This document shows, in pieces, positions 1-9,819 of a DNA stretch of 64,000 bases. The stretch is from assembly GCF_905147365.1 (NCBI RefSeq), contig NC_056408.1:12028001-12092000 (forward strand). Direction: 5' to 3'. Under the pieces are notes generated by a model that saw only the letters and a list, made by a program, of their open reading frames with translations, ran no database searches and was not told where the DNA came from. The DNA is from Aricia agestis. Its lineage: Eukaryota; Arthropoda; Insecta; Lepidoptera; Lycaenidae. How positions within the stretch are numbered: the stretch's first letter is position 1; each line of letters begins with the position of its first letter. A program made the translations under genes and the position numbers.

Positions 1-140
1 CTAAGACTTCGTTGTCTGTCCGTCTGTCCGTCTGGCCATCTGTCTGTCTGTCTGTCTCCAGGCTGTAACTCAAGAGCCGCTATAGCTAGACTTCTGAAAT
101 TTTCACAGATGGTGTATTATATATCTGTTGCCGCTAGTAT
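1..140 (+). repeat. Dispersed repeat, family A (fragment)
   Basis: It starts with the phrase CTAAGACTTCG, followed by runs of CTGTCCGTCTGT and CAGGCTGTAACTC. The same series recurs at 4655-5040, 14690-14890 and 29580-29990, so it is an interspersed repeat cut by the window edge. In fuller copies it lies next to sequence reading AGGGTTCCGTACCC. No coding potential is seen. The superfamily is not assigned. Confidence 0.7.
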
Positions 141-180
141 TTATTATTATTACTATGTGTAGTTCATTTGTTTGAATTAT

Positions 181-227
181 TTTCCTAGAAATAGACGCGT
201 ACTATATACGCGTCTATTTCTAGGAAA
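181..227. repeat. Perfect inverted repeat (21-bp arms)
   Basis: The arms at 181-201 and 207-227 are exactly complementary around a 5-nt centre (CTATA) and include TCCTAGAAATAGACGCG. It could fold as a hairpin. No flanking target duplication was recognised, so it may be a fragment of a palindromic mobile element. Confidence 0.75.
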
Positions 228-304
228 GTTTTGAAATCTTTACTTCTAGCCGCTTGTTCTTATCATTATGAGCATGCACACGCTTATAAAGCTATGTTCT
301 TTAG

Positions 305-577
305 AGTTTAGATAAATACAAACACAAGATCAAAGCGAGCACTCAAGACCTAGAGCTTAACGGTAAAATTTACGACCGACATTATTTTGGTCTTGTGACT
401 GTTGTCTACAAAAGCCATAACTCTAGGATACCCACAATCGTCATACTTTACTACCGCAAAGTAGGTAAGGGAACGTACTTCGTGACCCGTTTGTGCTGGA
501 AATATATGAGCCAGCCCGAACGCGCGGTTTGGCGGTTGCACCGCGAGATTAATGTATGCAACGATTTATTAGAATAA
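305..577 (+). CDS. Unassigned ORF fragment, about 90 codons
   Basis: The frame is open from just after a stop at 302 to a stop at 575-577. The first possible initiation codon inside is a GTG at 395, so this is either an internal exon or chance. The product is basic and ends in ...REINVCNDLLE, and I recognise no family. An overlapping minus-strand frame from an ATG at 541 to 350 (63 codons) is an equally plausible alternative, because it would start about 200 bp from the X-box at 742. The region is richer in CpG than its surroundings. It may be an exon of a gene beyond the left edge or a transposon relic. Confidence 0.15.
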   Translation, partial: SLDKYKHKIKASTQDLELNGKIYDRHYFGLVTVVYKSHNSRIPTIVILYYRKVGKGTYFVTRLCWKYMSQPERAVWRLHREINVCNDLLE

Positions 578-639
578 CGGCGCGTTGTCATTTACATACA
601 ATGCTCCCAAAGTGATAGTGCGCATAGAAATCTTCGTAA

Positions 640-860
640 TTTTTCGGCAACGGTCGTATTTCCCCAGCGTCGGAAGACGTCGCTGCAAGCGCTGTTTAAA
701 CCGCTTTGCGACGACGTAGAGGCGCCAGACGTTGCTTGGACGTTACCATGGTAACGTCACTGGTCACGTCGTGATGGCTTCCCGGTGAGTTATGGCACTT
801 ATTGACGAACCGGCGACAGCGGACAGCCACCGGCTATATGATATTTACTTTCAATATCCT
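640..860. promoter_or_regulatory. CpG-rich patch with perfect RFX X-box palindrome
   Basis: This stretch has many CG dinucleotides in an otherwise AT-rich neighbourhood. At 739-758 there is a 20-bp perfect palindrome whose core, GTTACCATGGTAAC (742-755), matches the symmetrical high-affinity RFX/X-box consensus. X-boxes normally sit within a few hundred bases upstream of ciliary genes. Whether a gene starts here is not visible; the nearest ORFs are the weak ones at 305-577. The motif is seen directly and its role is inferred. Confidence 0.35.
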
Positions 861-1008
861 TTGAACAATGTGCAAAATGTGCATTGTTTGGGGCTCTTAC
901 GTTTCGGGTGTTTTCGTGATTACGACAACTAGCGAAGATTTGCATGCGCATTATTAATTTGGGAGTACTGTACATTTAGTTTGTCAACTCGCCGTATACC
1001 CGCCAAGG

Positions 1009-1696
1009 CGGGAATGCAATTCCGCAAGATAGTTTCAATCCCGGTATTTGCGGGATTGAACCATCACAATCCCGCTGGATCCCGGTATTTGCGGGATCCC
1101 GCAGGTTGATTTTAAACTTTTAAAATAAATCGTTATAATGATACTTGATATACCCCGTTTTATGCTCAGAAAGTCAAAGAAAACAAACTTTGTGGCACAC
1201 TTTTTTACAGGTGTTTATTAATAAAAATAAAAGAAAACTATTTTTTTATATGTCTAGTAAAAAACTAAAAAAACTCACTTATTTATTTTCATCTTATAAT
1301 TAAGTTTTTTTTTCGAAATATAGATATAAAATTGAACTCGAAGAGTCCGCTTATAAAAGTATGTTAAAAAGGTTAAGGTATTAATATTGTGTCGTCTGCC
1401 AAACGGCTCCTGATATTCTACACTAGGTAGCCCAGCAGCTGAAAAAGTTAGCTCAGCTTCCACGCTGGTTGGTACAATTGTCGTTAAAAGTGAATTGAAG
1501 GCAAATAATTGTTTAGTGGGCTGCTAGTAGCCAGTTTACGCACCTCCGCCTGCAGAGTTACACGTATGAATCACGCTTCTTTGTAATCCCGCCAGTCCCG
1601 CGGGATCCCGCTAAATTTTCGACCGGGATTAGTCCTGCGAAATGCATGCGAGTTCCCGGTATTTCAGGATCCCGGTATCCCGGTATTGCATTCCCT
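1009..1696. mobile_element. hAT-like non-autonomous DNA transposon (MITE)
   Basis: The left end GGGAATGCAAT and the right end are inverted copies. Just inside both ends are repeated words such as ATCCCGGTAT and GCGGGATCCCG, which also form local palindromes. The flanks GCCAAGGC (left) and ACCAAGCC (right) agree at 6 of 8 positions, which fits an aged 8-bp target duplication as made by hAT elements. The AT-rich interior has no transposase. Confidence 0.55.
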
Positions 1697-1774
1697 ACCA
1701 AGCCATGCGTTCACATCGCCACATATAAATCCAGCCTTAGGGAACGGTTCCCGCGCGCGTGGTTCAACATCTAT

Positions 1775-1826
1775 TTATACTAATATTATAAAGCGGAAGA
1801 TATTTTATTACGCTAAGATAAACATT

Positions 1827-1913
<87 letters not shown>

Positions 1914-2040
1914 ATAGGAGCGAAGAAATAGAGGAAAGTATGGAAAAAACGGGGGAACGTGAAAGGACATAGGTTTCTTTTTTTGCGGAAAAATATACGG
2001 TTTCCGTGACATTCCTAAATTATGCGGGCCGAACATCTAG
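1775..2040 (-). repeat. Dispersed repeat, family B (tail orientation minus)
   Basis: It begins with TACTAATATTATAAAG, the reverse complement of the AATATTAGTAT tail that ends other family-B copies (6540, 16325, 16920). It continues through the usual body words GGACATAGG and CATCTAGTA at the far end. A (TA)n microsatellite has expanded inside it. I think this family is the 3' part of an RTE-like LINE or a SINE riding on it, but this is not proven here. Confidence 0.55.
1829..1910. repeat. (TA)41 microsatellite
   Basis: An uninterrupted TA dinucleotide run of 82 bp. Reading frames with long IYIYIY stretches on both strands are artefacts of this repeat. The length in the assembly may not be reliable. 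Confidence 0.95.
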
Positions 2041-2355
2041 TAGTTTTATATTTGTGCTGCGTCTCATTAAAATATTTTCCGCGAAAGTTTGAAACGGGAA
2101 AAATAACTCCCGAGGCTGCGTATCGGGATAAAAAGTTTCAACATTAAAGTTTAGTGCGGGTCGACTTTTTCAGCCTACTTGTACGTTGGGATGCCAACTT
2201 TAAAGTTTAACTACAATGTTTGAAGAGAATTTTACTTTAATAAGGTTTGAATACTATACTAATAATAGCGACATTTGATGTTGTTATTTTTGAATTAGTT
2301 TAGCGCTTGGGAGCTATCCTATATCCTTTCTCGAACCCAGCCAGCTAAATTTCAT
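2041..2355. other. Intergenic, no feature recognised
   Basis: AT-rich sequence between the family-B repeat and the piggyBac-like element. No ORF with recognisable similarity, tandem repeat or strong hairpin was seen. Confidence 0.6.
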
Positions 2356-2359
2356 CTAA

Positions 2360-3674
2360 CCCTAGAAGCCCAATCTACGTCGTTTCGACGTATACTCCGA
2401 CGAAAATCTGCTCTATCTTTCTCGCGCAAGATCGGATCGCCGTAAACTCCCGAACCAACTTAGTAGCCGCCAAGACGAAACAGGGGACGGTTGTTTCGCT
2501 TCGGTAAGTGTCGCCATTTTGTTGTTACACACATGTTGCACGTCGATTCGACGTATGTTTGGGCTTTTTGTAACTTTTGGTAATAGCTTTGATGATTTAT
2601 TATTCTGATTTTTATTTAATTATATTTTGTTTTGAGTGGTTTTCCATTCGATATTCACTTTTTATATCCAACCATACCATGACGTCCAGTCGGCAGCTCA
2701 ATCAAGATGAAATTGCTGCTATTTTGGCAAATGAAGCACTGTTTTGGCACTTGATACAGAATCTGAAGATTAAGATTGTGTTACTCATGATGATGTTATG
2801 AGTGACGTAGAAGATGAAGTGGTGGACTACGTGGAAAATACAAGTCCAGAAAATGGACCAGAAAACCCATAAAATCCTGCATCTTTTCCGGAATTAGTTT
2901 AGTTCTTATAGGAAAACTTATAGGTGGCCAATGGCGGTCTTCTATGGTATTTTAAACATGGCTTTTGTGAATTCCTATATTATAATTATATTGTCATAAC
3001 AAAGTTAACCAAAAGGAAAAACCAGTTAGTCGTAAAGACTTTATGAAGATATTGAGCACACAGTTGACGGAACCATGGATGGCAAAACATTTGGAGACAC
3101 CTACTTTGCAGAAGAATTTGCAACAAAATTTAACAATTATAATAAAACTTGCACCACAGACAACACCAGAGACATCATGTGATGAGCCTGAACAAAATAA
3201 AACGACGATATCGTGGGTTTTGCTTCTATAAAAAAGGCGGATGATCAAATCGCAGTGCTTGAAATGCAAAAAAGCGGTATGCGGAGAACATAATATTAAC
3301 ATTTGTGAATAATATATTTAGAGACTGAATTACATACATTTTCTTATTTATTATTGATAAGAGATGATTTAATTTTAAGGAGAAACATTTAAAAAGTTGA
3401 TTTATATAGAACTTTTATTATTATAAGAAAAAAACCTGAGAGGATCTAATTTTTGTTATTTTTTTTGTTCTTTTGTCTATTGTAGTATTAATAAAAATTA
3501 TATATTTTTAAAATTACATTTTTTCATTTCATTATAACATACTTTAAATAAATAATTTAAAAAATCTGCATATTCTAAAATAAAAAGGTGAAATCGAGTG
3601 ACTTTACTATATACACGTCGTTGTGACGTATGATTGGGCTTTATAGCTGGAAAAATATGTTTGGGCTTCTAGGG
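2360..3674 (+). mobile_element. piggyBac-like element, internally deleted
   Basis: Both ends carry CCCTAGAAGCCCAA as terminal inverted repeats, the hallmark CCC..GGG ends of piggyBac. The right flank is an intact TTAA and the left flank is CTAA, a one-base decay of the TTAA target duplication. A second, subterminal inverted motif built on ACGTCG..CGACGTATG lies just inside each end. At 1315 bp it is about half the autonomous length. The inside still shows the beginning and end of the transposase but not the catalytic middle. Confidence 0.85.
2681..3323 (+). pseudogene. piggyBac-type transposase remnant (N- and C-terminal parts)
   Basis: The N-terminal piece starts at 2681 with MTSSRQLNQDEIAAILA. 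After a frame change it continues as an acidic stretch (SDVEDEVVDY) and stops near 2870. The DDD catalytic core is missing. The C-terminal piece runs from about 3035 (FMKILSTQLTEPW, then LETPTLQKNL) through a Lys/Arg-rich segment. It ends in another frame at 3302-3313 with the cysteine-rich tail CLKCKKAVCGEHNINICE, which in intact piggyBac transposases is a zinc-binding DNA-contact domain. It must be inactive because the catalytic domain is deleted and the frames are broken. The end repeats could still be mobilised in trans by a related transposase. Confidence 0.8.
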
Positions 3675-3679
3675 TTAAA

Positions 3680-4640
3680 TCAGATTATTACTCGAAGCGA
3701 GAAGCACCAGGCAAAGTGACAAATAGAAACACTAGTGGTTTTATAAGTGGACGGATACAAATTGTGTTTGAAAAAATTATTGTCACAAAAAAATGGCCAC
3801 AACTTCGAGAAAGTTCAAAAGTTTACGGCAATAATGCGGTCCGCGAATGTTTTGCAAATAATTACAAAATATATCACATTATAATAATTTCAAGACAATC
3901 ATATTAAAATAATTTTAGCTTTATGTATCTCAAATGCGGCCCGCCTTAAGTTTAAACATCCACCTTGTGGGCCTTGTGGTCGCTAAACCGCGCGGTTTGG
4001 CAGCTACACCACTCTAACGGCGGTGTGTGTGTGTGTTTCGGGCGGACGCACATAAGTCGAGTCACAACTCACAGCTAAGAATCTCCTATCTACTGCAGTT
4101 CATAAACATGACAATAGGTACTACTAATATATATTCTGTGACAATAGTTAGGTTACTTAGCTTTCGGCTTTCATCTCTGCCATTATCCAGAGTATTACGA
4201 GCTATACGCACTTAAAAAGAATGCTCAAATTTATCCCTAGATATCACATTTGAAACTGTAAGTACTTTTACGTTAATGACGAAATCGTGTCTTACATTAG
4301 AAATGATATTACAGCCATTTACACCACTAAGAACTGTGTGAGTGAACGCAATGCGAGCTATGGCTTTTCTTAATGCGATTTTGTTGTAATGCGTGGGTTT
4401 ATTCTATATTTAGACCCTGCTATAAATAATTCAATACTTAAGAGCTAATTTTACGTACGAACTCTTTTATTATCCCTGTAGGATGAAGTCCATGGCCTAG
4501 TGAATCGAAAGAAAAAGCCAGAGGTCTAGTGGATTGAAATAAAGAAAAGGATCAGTTCGCACTCGGTACGCAAGTTCGAATTTGAGGTTTTCAAGTAAGT
4601 TTAAGGGACACTAATACAATGACAAGAAACGTCATGAGGT
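3680..4640. other. Intergenic, no gene recognised
   Basis: AT-rich sequence with a few short ORFs of no recognisable similarity. The word CGCGCGGTTTGG at 3990 is also found near 520 on the same strand, perhaps a shared fragment of a repeat. Nothing else stands out. Confidence 0.55.
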
Positions 4641-4654
4641 TGGCCCCATTCCTT

Positions 4655-5040
4655 TTTAGGGTTCCGTACCCAAAAGGTTAAAACGGGACCCTATTACTAA
4701 GACTTCGATGTATATCCGTCTGTCCGTCTGTATGTGTGTCTCCAGGCTGTAACTAAGAACCGCTGTTGCCGCTACAACAACAAATACTAAAAACAAAATA
4801 AACGTGATTTTTTGCATTTTTTTGCTCGATATCAATAACGGCAATGCTGCACTTGAAATATTCACGAAATACTCAGTTTATTTGTAATTTAATAATTTAT
4901 ACTAAAATTTAAATAAATTAAATTATTAAATACTCCCATACAAAAAACACAATTTTCAGCCTGTTTTTTCTCTATTGTGGTACGGAACCATTCGTGCGCG
5001 AGTCCAACTCGCACTTGGCCGATTTTTTATAATACGAGTA
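4655..5040 (+). repeat. Dispersed repeat, family A (longer copy)
   Basis: The order of words is AGGGTTCCGTACCC, CTATTACTAAGACTTCG, CTGTCCGTCTG, CAGGCTGTAACT, then GGTACGGAACC and finally AGTCCAACTCGCACTTGGCC. Both ends carry GGTTCCGTACC in opposite orientations, so the copy is bounded by short inverted words. It is non-coding. Confidence 0.7.
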
Positions 5041-5534
5041 GATTGTATTATACAGAAAGACAGGCTCTGACTTCAAAATGTTATTTTAAAGTTGTATTAG
5101 GAATAACTTTTGTCAAATTGAACATTAAATTTTCCACGAAACTTTACTACAAATGCATGATAATTAATTTCACGATTTAACATAGATGAGGTTAATTGTT
5201 GATAACAATTCCAATATAAAATGCAAATCGACCACATCGAGGTGAACACGCGAATAATTTGAAAACTCTATTCTATTACCCAACGAACGGATTATACAAT
5301 GGATTAACATTTGGAATCGTATACTAGTTCTCATAGTATTAAAAATTTTTGGGAAATATTGATCAGCTTTTATAAGTTTGTCACAAATAATATCATGTAT
5401 AGGCCAACCAGGATCTAATGGCAAATTTGGATGGCAGATTTAAAAAAAATGTCCTTGATCATTGGGTACATTTTTAATTTTTATATTTGCATGTTCCACA
5501 CACAGAATCAGCTGCTATAAGGAAAAACCGGGAA

Positions 5535-6217
5535 AGTGCGTGTCGGGCCACGCGCAATATAGGGTTCCGTAGTACTGTAGTTTTTGATAATTTTTGTATG
5601 GTCAATGAATGTACATTTATAACGTGTTTACACTACTAACAACATCATCTCAGTTACGTTCAAAAGAATTTGAACGGAAAGTTCCTTTATACTTCGCCGA
5701 ATACATTTTTTTTAATTGATCGACTATAACTCAAAAACTTTTGAAGTCTTCTTAGCCGTGATAGTTTTAAGTTTTTCTTTTAAATTATGCATATTTCCTA
5801 CTCCCGTGAATTTTTTCACATTTCCACAACCGTTTAGCTGGTAGAAGGGGGGGTCACTGGACTCTAACGATTTTTTTCCACTTTAAAACTTAATATTTCA
5901 CAAAAGGATCTCTAAATCGGAAAATGATCTATGAATTCTCATAATCATAATATTTTTTTAAATCTATCTAACGACACCCCACCCGATTGATGTGTTGAGA
6001 AGATACCATACAAAAATATATTTTTGTAAGATTTTATGAACCGTTTTGTCGGCATCATTAATATGTGCATTGTGCATTCGTGCCAATTAATTACAGTTTT
6101 GTAGGTCCTATAGTCTCTGAGCAAAACCGCGGACAGACAGACGGATGGATGGACAGAAAGTCGGACGGACAGATCGAAACTATAAGGGTTCCTTGTTGAC
6201 TATGGAACCCTAAAAGG
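5535..6217 (+). repeat. Dispersed repeat with GGGTTCC ends
   Basis: It opens near GTCGGGCCACGCGCAATATA and AGGGTTCCGTAG. It closes with a GACAGACAGACGG run, then AAGGGTTCC and GGAACCCTAAAA, so the termini are related inverted words. It is about 680 bp with no ORF. It is probably a non-autonomous mobile element related to family A by its ends only. Confidence 0.55.
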
Positions 6218-6324
6218 ATCAAAATGCTTTATTCCAATTACCCCGGTATTGCTAGAGTCAATTTATTTTTTCACTTTTTGCCATCAGATCCTGATTCCTG
6301 GTACACCTATACATAATATACTAG

Positions 6325-6540
6325 ATGACGCCCGCAACCCTGCTTCGCCAAAACTCTTTTCTCGCGTGGAAACAGGACATGTTTTGGGATAAAAAGTATT
6401 TTTTGACCTTTTCCGGGACTCAAAGTATCTCCATACCAAATTTCAGCAAAATCGGTTCAGTGGTTTGGGCGTGAAGAGGTAACAGACAGGCAGACAGACA
6501 TGCTTGCGCATTAATAATATTAGTATGGATAGTATGGATG
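6325..6540 (+). repeat. Dispersed repeat, family B
   Basis: It begins CTAGATGACGCCCGCAAC and passes through GGGATAAAAAGTA, ATTTCAGCAAAATCGGTTC and GAAGAGGTAACAGACAG. It ends in AATATTAGTATGGATAG. Similar copies lie at 7098-7180 (-), 10915-11097, 51555-51750 and 62870-63010 (-). Confidence 0.75.
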
Positions 6541-6544
6541 TACG

Positions 6545-8050
6545 GTAGGGAAAGTATCTAAATACTAACAGCTACATACCATAGAAAAATCTTTAAAAAC
6601 CAATAAAACGTAGAACTAAACAGCTCAAAATGTGTTGTTATTGATCGTAAAAGTCCCGCGTTTCGATTATACTACCAACATGTTACATGGCATTACACCG
6701 CACCACAGAGTGTGCGCAATTGTACACACACAGAGAAAAGTGTTAAGATTAAAATCGATTTAAAATGTATGACACCATTGACGTAACGTAGAAAATGGCC
6801 GACAAAAAAGTATATTTCTCCGTAAAATTCTTATGCAACAGAAAATGCTCGCTCGGCAACATTCAGTGCGGTATTTTCGTTTCGTTTTAATTGATCAGTG
6901 AAAGTAACTTATATCAATAATAACTTAATTAATTTATGGGCAGAGAAAGTTCAAATACATAATAGATATTATAAAAGACACAACAAGAAACAATAGAAAA
7001 CCTTACTGTGTGCTAACTTTGGTCTCAAGATGTGTCAATCTTCATTTGTTTCATTTTATTTCCCTAACAAAATGAAACAAATGAAGATTGACACACCTTA
7101 AAACCCGGGAAAGCACATACTTACTTTTTATCCCGGAAAAAAATTTGGCGCAACGGAGTTGCGGGCGTAATCTAGTTTTGAATAAATTTAATAAGAACAG
7201 ACATCCGTATGGTGATAATGATGATTATTACATTAATTCGTTTCGTCTGAACTACGAACAAAAAATACCGACTCCGTAAGTTTTACGCTTCGAATATTTC
7301 GTATCAATTATTTTAAAGTTGATTTTCAATTGTTACTTTCTCAACTATCTTAGGTAATGGCGTCTGGGTCTAGAAATAAAATAAATGCTCAACTATATTT
7401 AGAGGCAAAAGTTTTAATATTTAATAGACATTTTATACAACCGTTCACAAAAGCTAGATTTGAGCTTTCATTTCTAGTTTCGACTGATATTAAATTGCGT
7501 GTTATATTCAATTATTTGTGTTTATTATCAACTTTTAAACTCGCCATTACATTGTAGATTACATAGAGCGTTCAAATTACTTTAAAGCTACGTGTAAAGC
7601 CCTGTAACCATTCACAACATAGCGTGCTTGTGAATTGTTTCCTTACCGGGCTATGCAATGCTAACGCAAGACCTAGGCTCGGTTGTCCATTCTGATTTTG
7701 GCATCTGCGTGTGTGGTAACTTTGATCTTTGATATTTTAAAATAATTGGCCGTGGATTCTCAACACTTTATAAGGGAACGTGCGCAAAGGTGCTGCTGAC
7801 CACTGGTGTCGCCAATCAGAAAAAAAAAATTTAATTGACATGCTTTGACATGTTATATTACCTGCAGTTACTACATGGTTCCGATTAGCCCTTGAAACTC
7901 TACATTATACTTACTCGTAGTAATTTATAAGTTATAACCTTCCAATCTATGGAAATTGGCAGTAGTCAGTAAGTGCCTTTTTAGACGCCCAAGCCAAAGA
8001 ATATAGGGGTTAGTCCGATGTGTACATAACGTTTTATTCTTTGCCAGAAT
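6545..8050. other. Intergenic with a family-B scrap, no gene recognised
   Basis: Mostly AT-rich. Apart from the hairpin at 7031-7095 and a minus-strand family-B scrap at 7098-7180 (TTTTTATCCCGG, then AACGGAGTTGCGGGCG), I see only short unassigned ORFs such as 7357-7557. Confidence 0.55.
7031..7095. repeat. Perfect hairpin, 27-bp arms
   Basis: The arms at 7031-7057 and 7069-7095 are exactly complementary, including TCTTCATTTGTTTCATTTT, around an 11-nt loop. An exact 27-bp stem argues for a recent origin. It could be a small palindromic mobile element or a hairpin-RNA source. Confidence 0.8.
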
Positions 8051-8060
8051 GTTTTTGCAT

Positions 8061-8722
8061 CACAGAAATAAATCAAGATAGAACGGCGACGCACGTGCGT
8101 TGCTAAGGAATCGCTCGTGTCAATTCTTGCTTTGCTTTTAGTTAAAACAAATATCTTACCCGTGGCAAGAAATACCTCCTTTTGACCGATTCACTTTCGT
8201 ACTTCTGTTTTTACAATTAGACACTGCACAATTGATAGAATGATAGAGTATGCCGACTTAGAACTGATGTTGAAATTATTAAATTTGACGTATTATGACG
8301 AAAATCGTCGCTAGGGTTGTTAACTTGTTACCTACGAATTTAAAACTATGACATATTCGCTGGACGTGTTCCTTTTTGGTCGTATTGTTGTTTGTGTTTT
8401 GGCACATGCGATTAAAATTCTCAGAATCCAATTTTGAAAACTTTATTTTTAATATTTAAAAATTTATTATATCAGCCAGCGCGAGTCACATTCCGTTCAT
8501 AATCCTAGTGAAACCCGACGAATTTGACATATATTGAAACCTGTCCGTCTCTTTGCAGTCGAACTACTGGTCATTATGTCTATTGTGACAACAGCTTCGG
8601 TGTAATCAAGTCGAGACGTGCGCGCTGACAGAATGAACGTTCAACGAATCTTGCAGTATACTGCAAGATTAAAACACGCGTACTCCACCCGCTTAGCCGT
8701 TCTATCTTGATTTATTTCTGTG
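8061..8722. mobile_element. hAT-type MITE with perfect 8-bp target duplication
   Basis: The ends are perfect 27-bp inverted repeats beginning CACAGAAATAAATCAAG (8061) and closing with the complement at 8722. TTTTGCAT flanks both sides (8053-8060 and 8723-8730), an exact 8-bp target site duplication typical of hAT insertions. The 662-bp inside has no recognisable transposase. Confidence 0.85.
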
Positions 8723-8730
8723 TTTTGCAT

Positions 8731-9340
8731 TAAATATTATCAATTTAATCGGTCGTTAAGTTATAAGATCAATTATAATTTAATCTACAGAAAACTTAAA
8801 ACAAAAGACTAACTTTGTAAGATGAAATCCATATATTTTCAATAGTTTAAAAAAAGATTGTAAGAGGATGTTCAACCAAATAAATAAAAGGGAATTTGAA
8901 AGTAAATTGTCAGGTATCTTTCTGTGCTTTTAGATAACGGTTAATCTTTTCAATAGTTTGATGTTAGTAAACTAAAAGCAAAAACAAATTTCGGTCTGGC
9001 ATTTGAATCACGCATTATAGGTAGTGGGGCGGGAACGGTGGCATTTTATAGGGGTTAGTTACCCCTTTCAAATGACACCTGATTTGTGTCTAGGAGATGC
9101 ATAGTTTTTTTAATACATGTTTGAAGTTATGTGTGACGAAACGTTATTTTTTGTTAACTTGTCTTTAATATTCATTTTTCACAATAACTAGGTTTTGTTT
9201 TATGCGTAATTTGTTGTAAAATGTATTTAAGTGTCATAAAATATATAAAAACAGCATACAATTCTTTATAGCATTTACATTAGGTAATTAATTATAGCAA
9301 TGTATCACTCCGTGCTGGCCCAATACGACTTGGTTGGGTT
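8731..9340. other. Intergenic, no feature recognised
   Basis: AT-rich, low-information sequence. The segment at 9020-9080 (GTGGGGCGGGAACGG then GGGGTTAGTTACCCC) contains a short palindrome. No gene or repeat family was identified. Confidence 0.55.
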
Positions 9341-9456
9341 AGGTTAGATGGCTATGGCGGGAGCGTAGCGCAGCGAAGCTCCCGCCTTAGCCATCGTGGT
9401 TATTTTTTTGTGAACCACCCAGAAATAGGAGCCCCGCGGAGCGGGGCTCCGTCGAC
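9336..9456 (+). repeat. GC-hairpin repeat family (copy 1)
   Basis: After GGGTTAGGTTAG comes an 18-bp-arm hairpin with one mismatch (9347-9364 with 9378-9395, GGCGGGAGC/GCTCCCGCC). It is followed by CCACCCAGAAATA and a second hairpin GGAGCCCCGC-GGA-GCGGGGCTCC (9428-9450) and GTCGAC. The second half recurs in inverse orientation at 54950-55022, and a related GC-rich block lies at 30655-30775. It is therefore a dispersed element with strong RNA/DNA folds. Confidence 0.65.
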
Positions 9457-9787
9457 TATTAATTGAAGCCAGTTGTTATAATATTATATATCTATAAAAA
9501 ATATAGGGGGTGCAATTAAACCTTTAATTAGTTTGCTAGGGTGCAAAAAAGTGCCTAAAATTTGTTACGCAAGGGCGATAGGGCATTGCATTCCCGCAGA
9601 TGCCCGCAGCATTGGAGCTGTATATTTACAATATAAGACATAGAACCGAGTTTGCCCACACCCAAAAAAGATTAATTTTGTCGTAAGTCCACTAATTTGG
9701 TTGTTTTATCGAACATAATCTCAAAAACTAAAAAAAAAATTCGTGGTAACTACTGATTTCCTAACTTTAGGGAGGGGGTAGGGGGGT

Positions 9788-9815
<28 letters not shown>
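9788..9815. repeat. Poly-C tract (28 C), G-run on its left
   Basis: A run of 28 C follows GGGGGGT, and the next bases are also C/T rich. Such homopolymers are rare in an AT-rich insect genome and are prone to assembly length error. Glycine-rich ORFs here are artefacts. Confidence 0.9.
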
Positions 9816-9818
<3 letters not shown>

Positions 9819-9819
9819 T

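Noticed and set aside
1686..2036. ORFs with long IYIYIY stretches on both strands
   Set aside because: They only translate the (TA)41 microsatellite.
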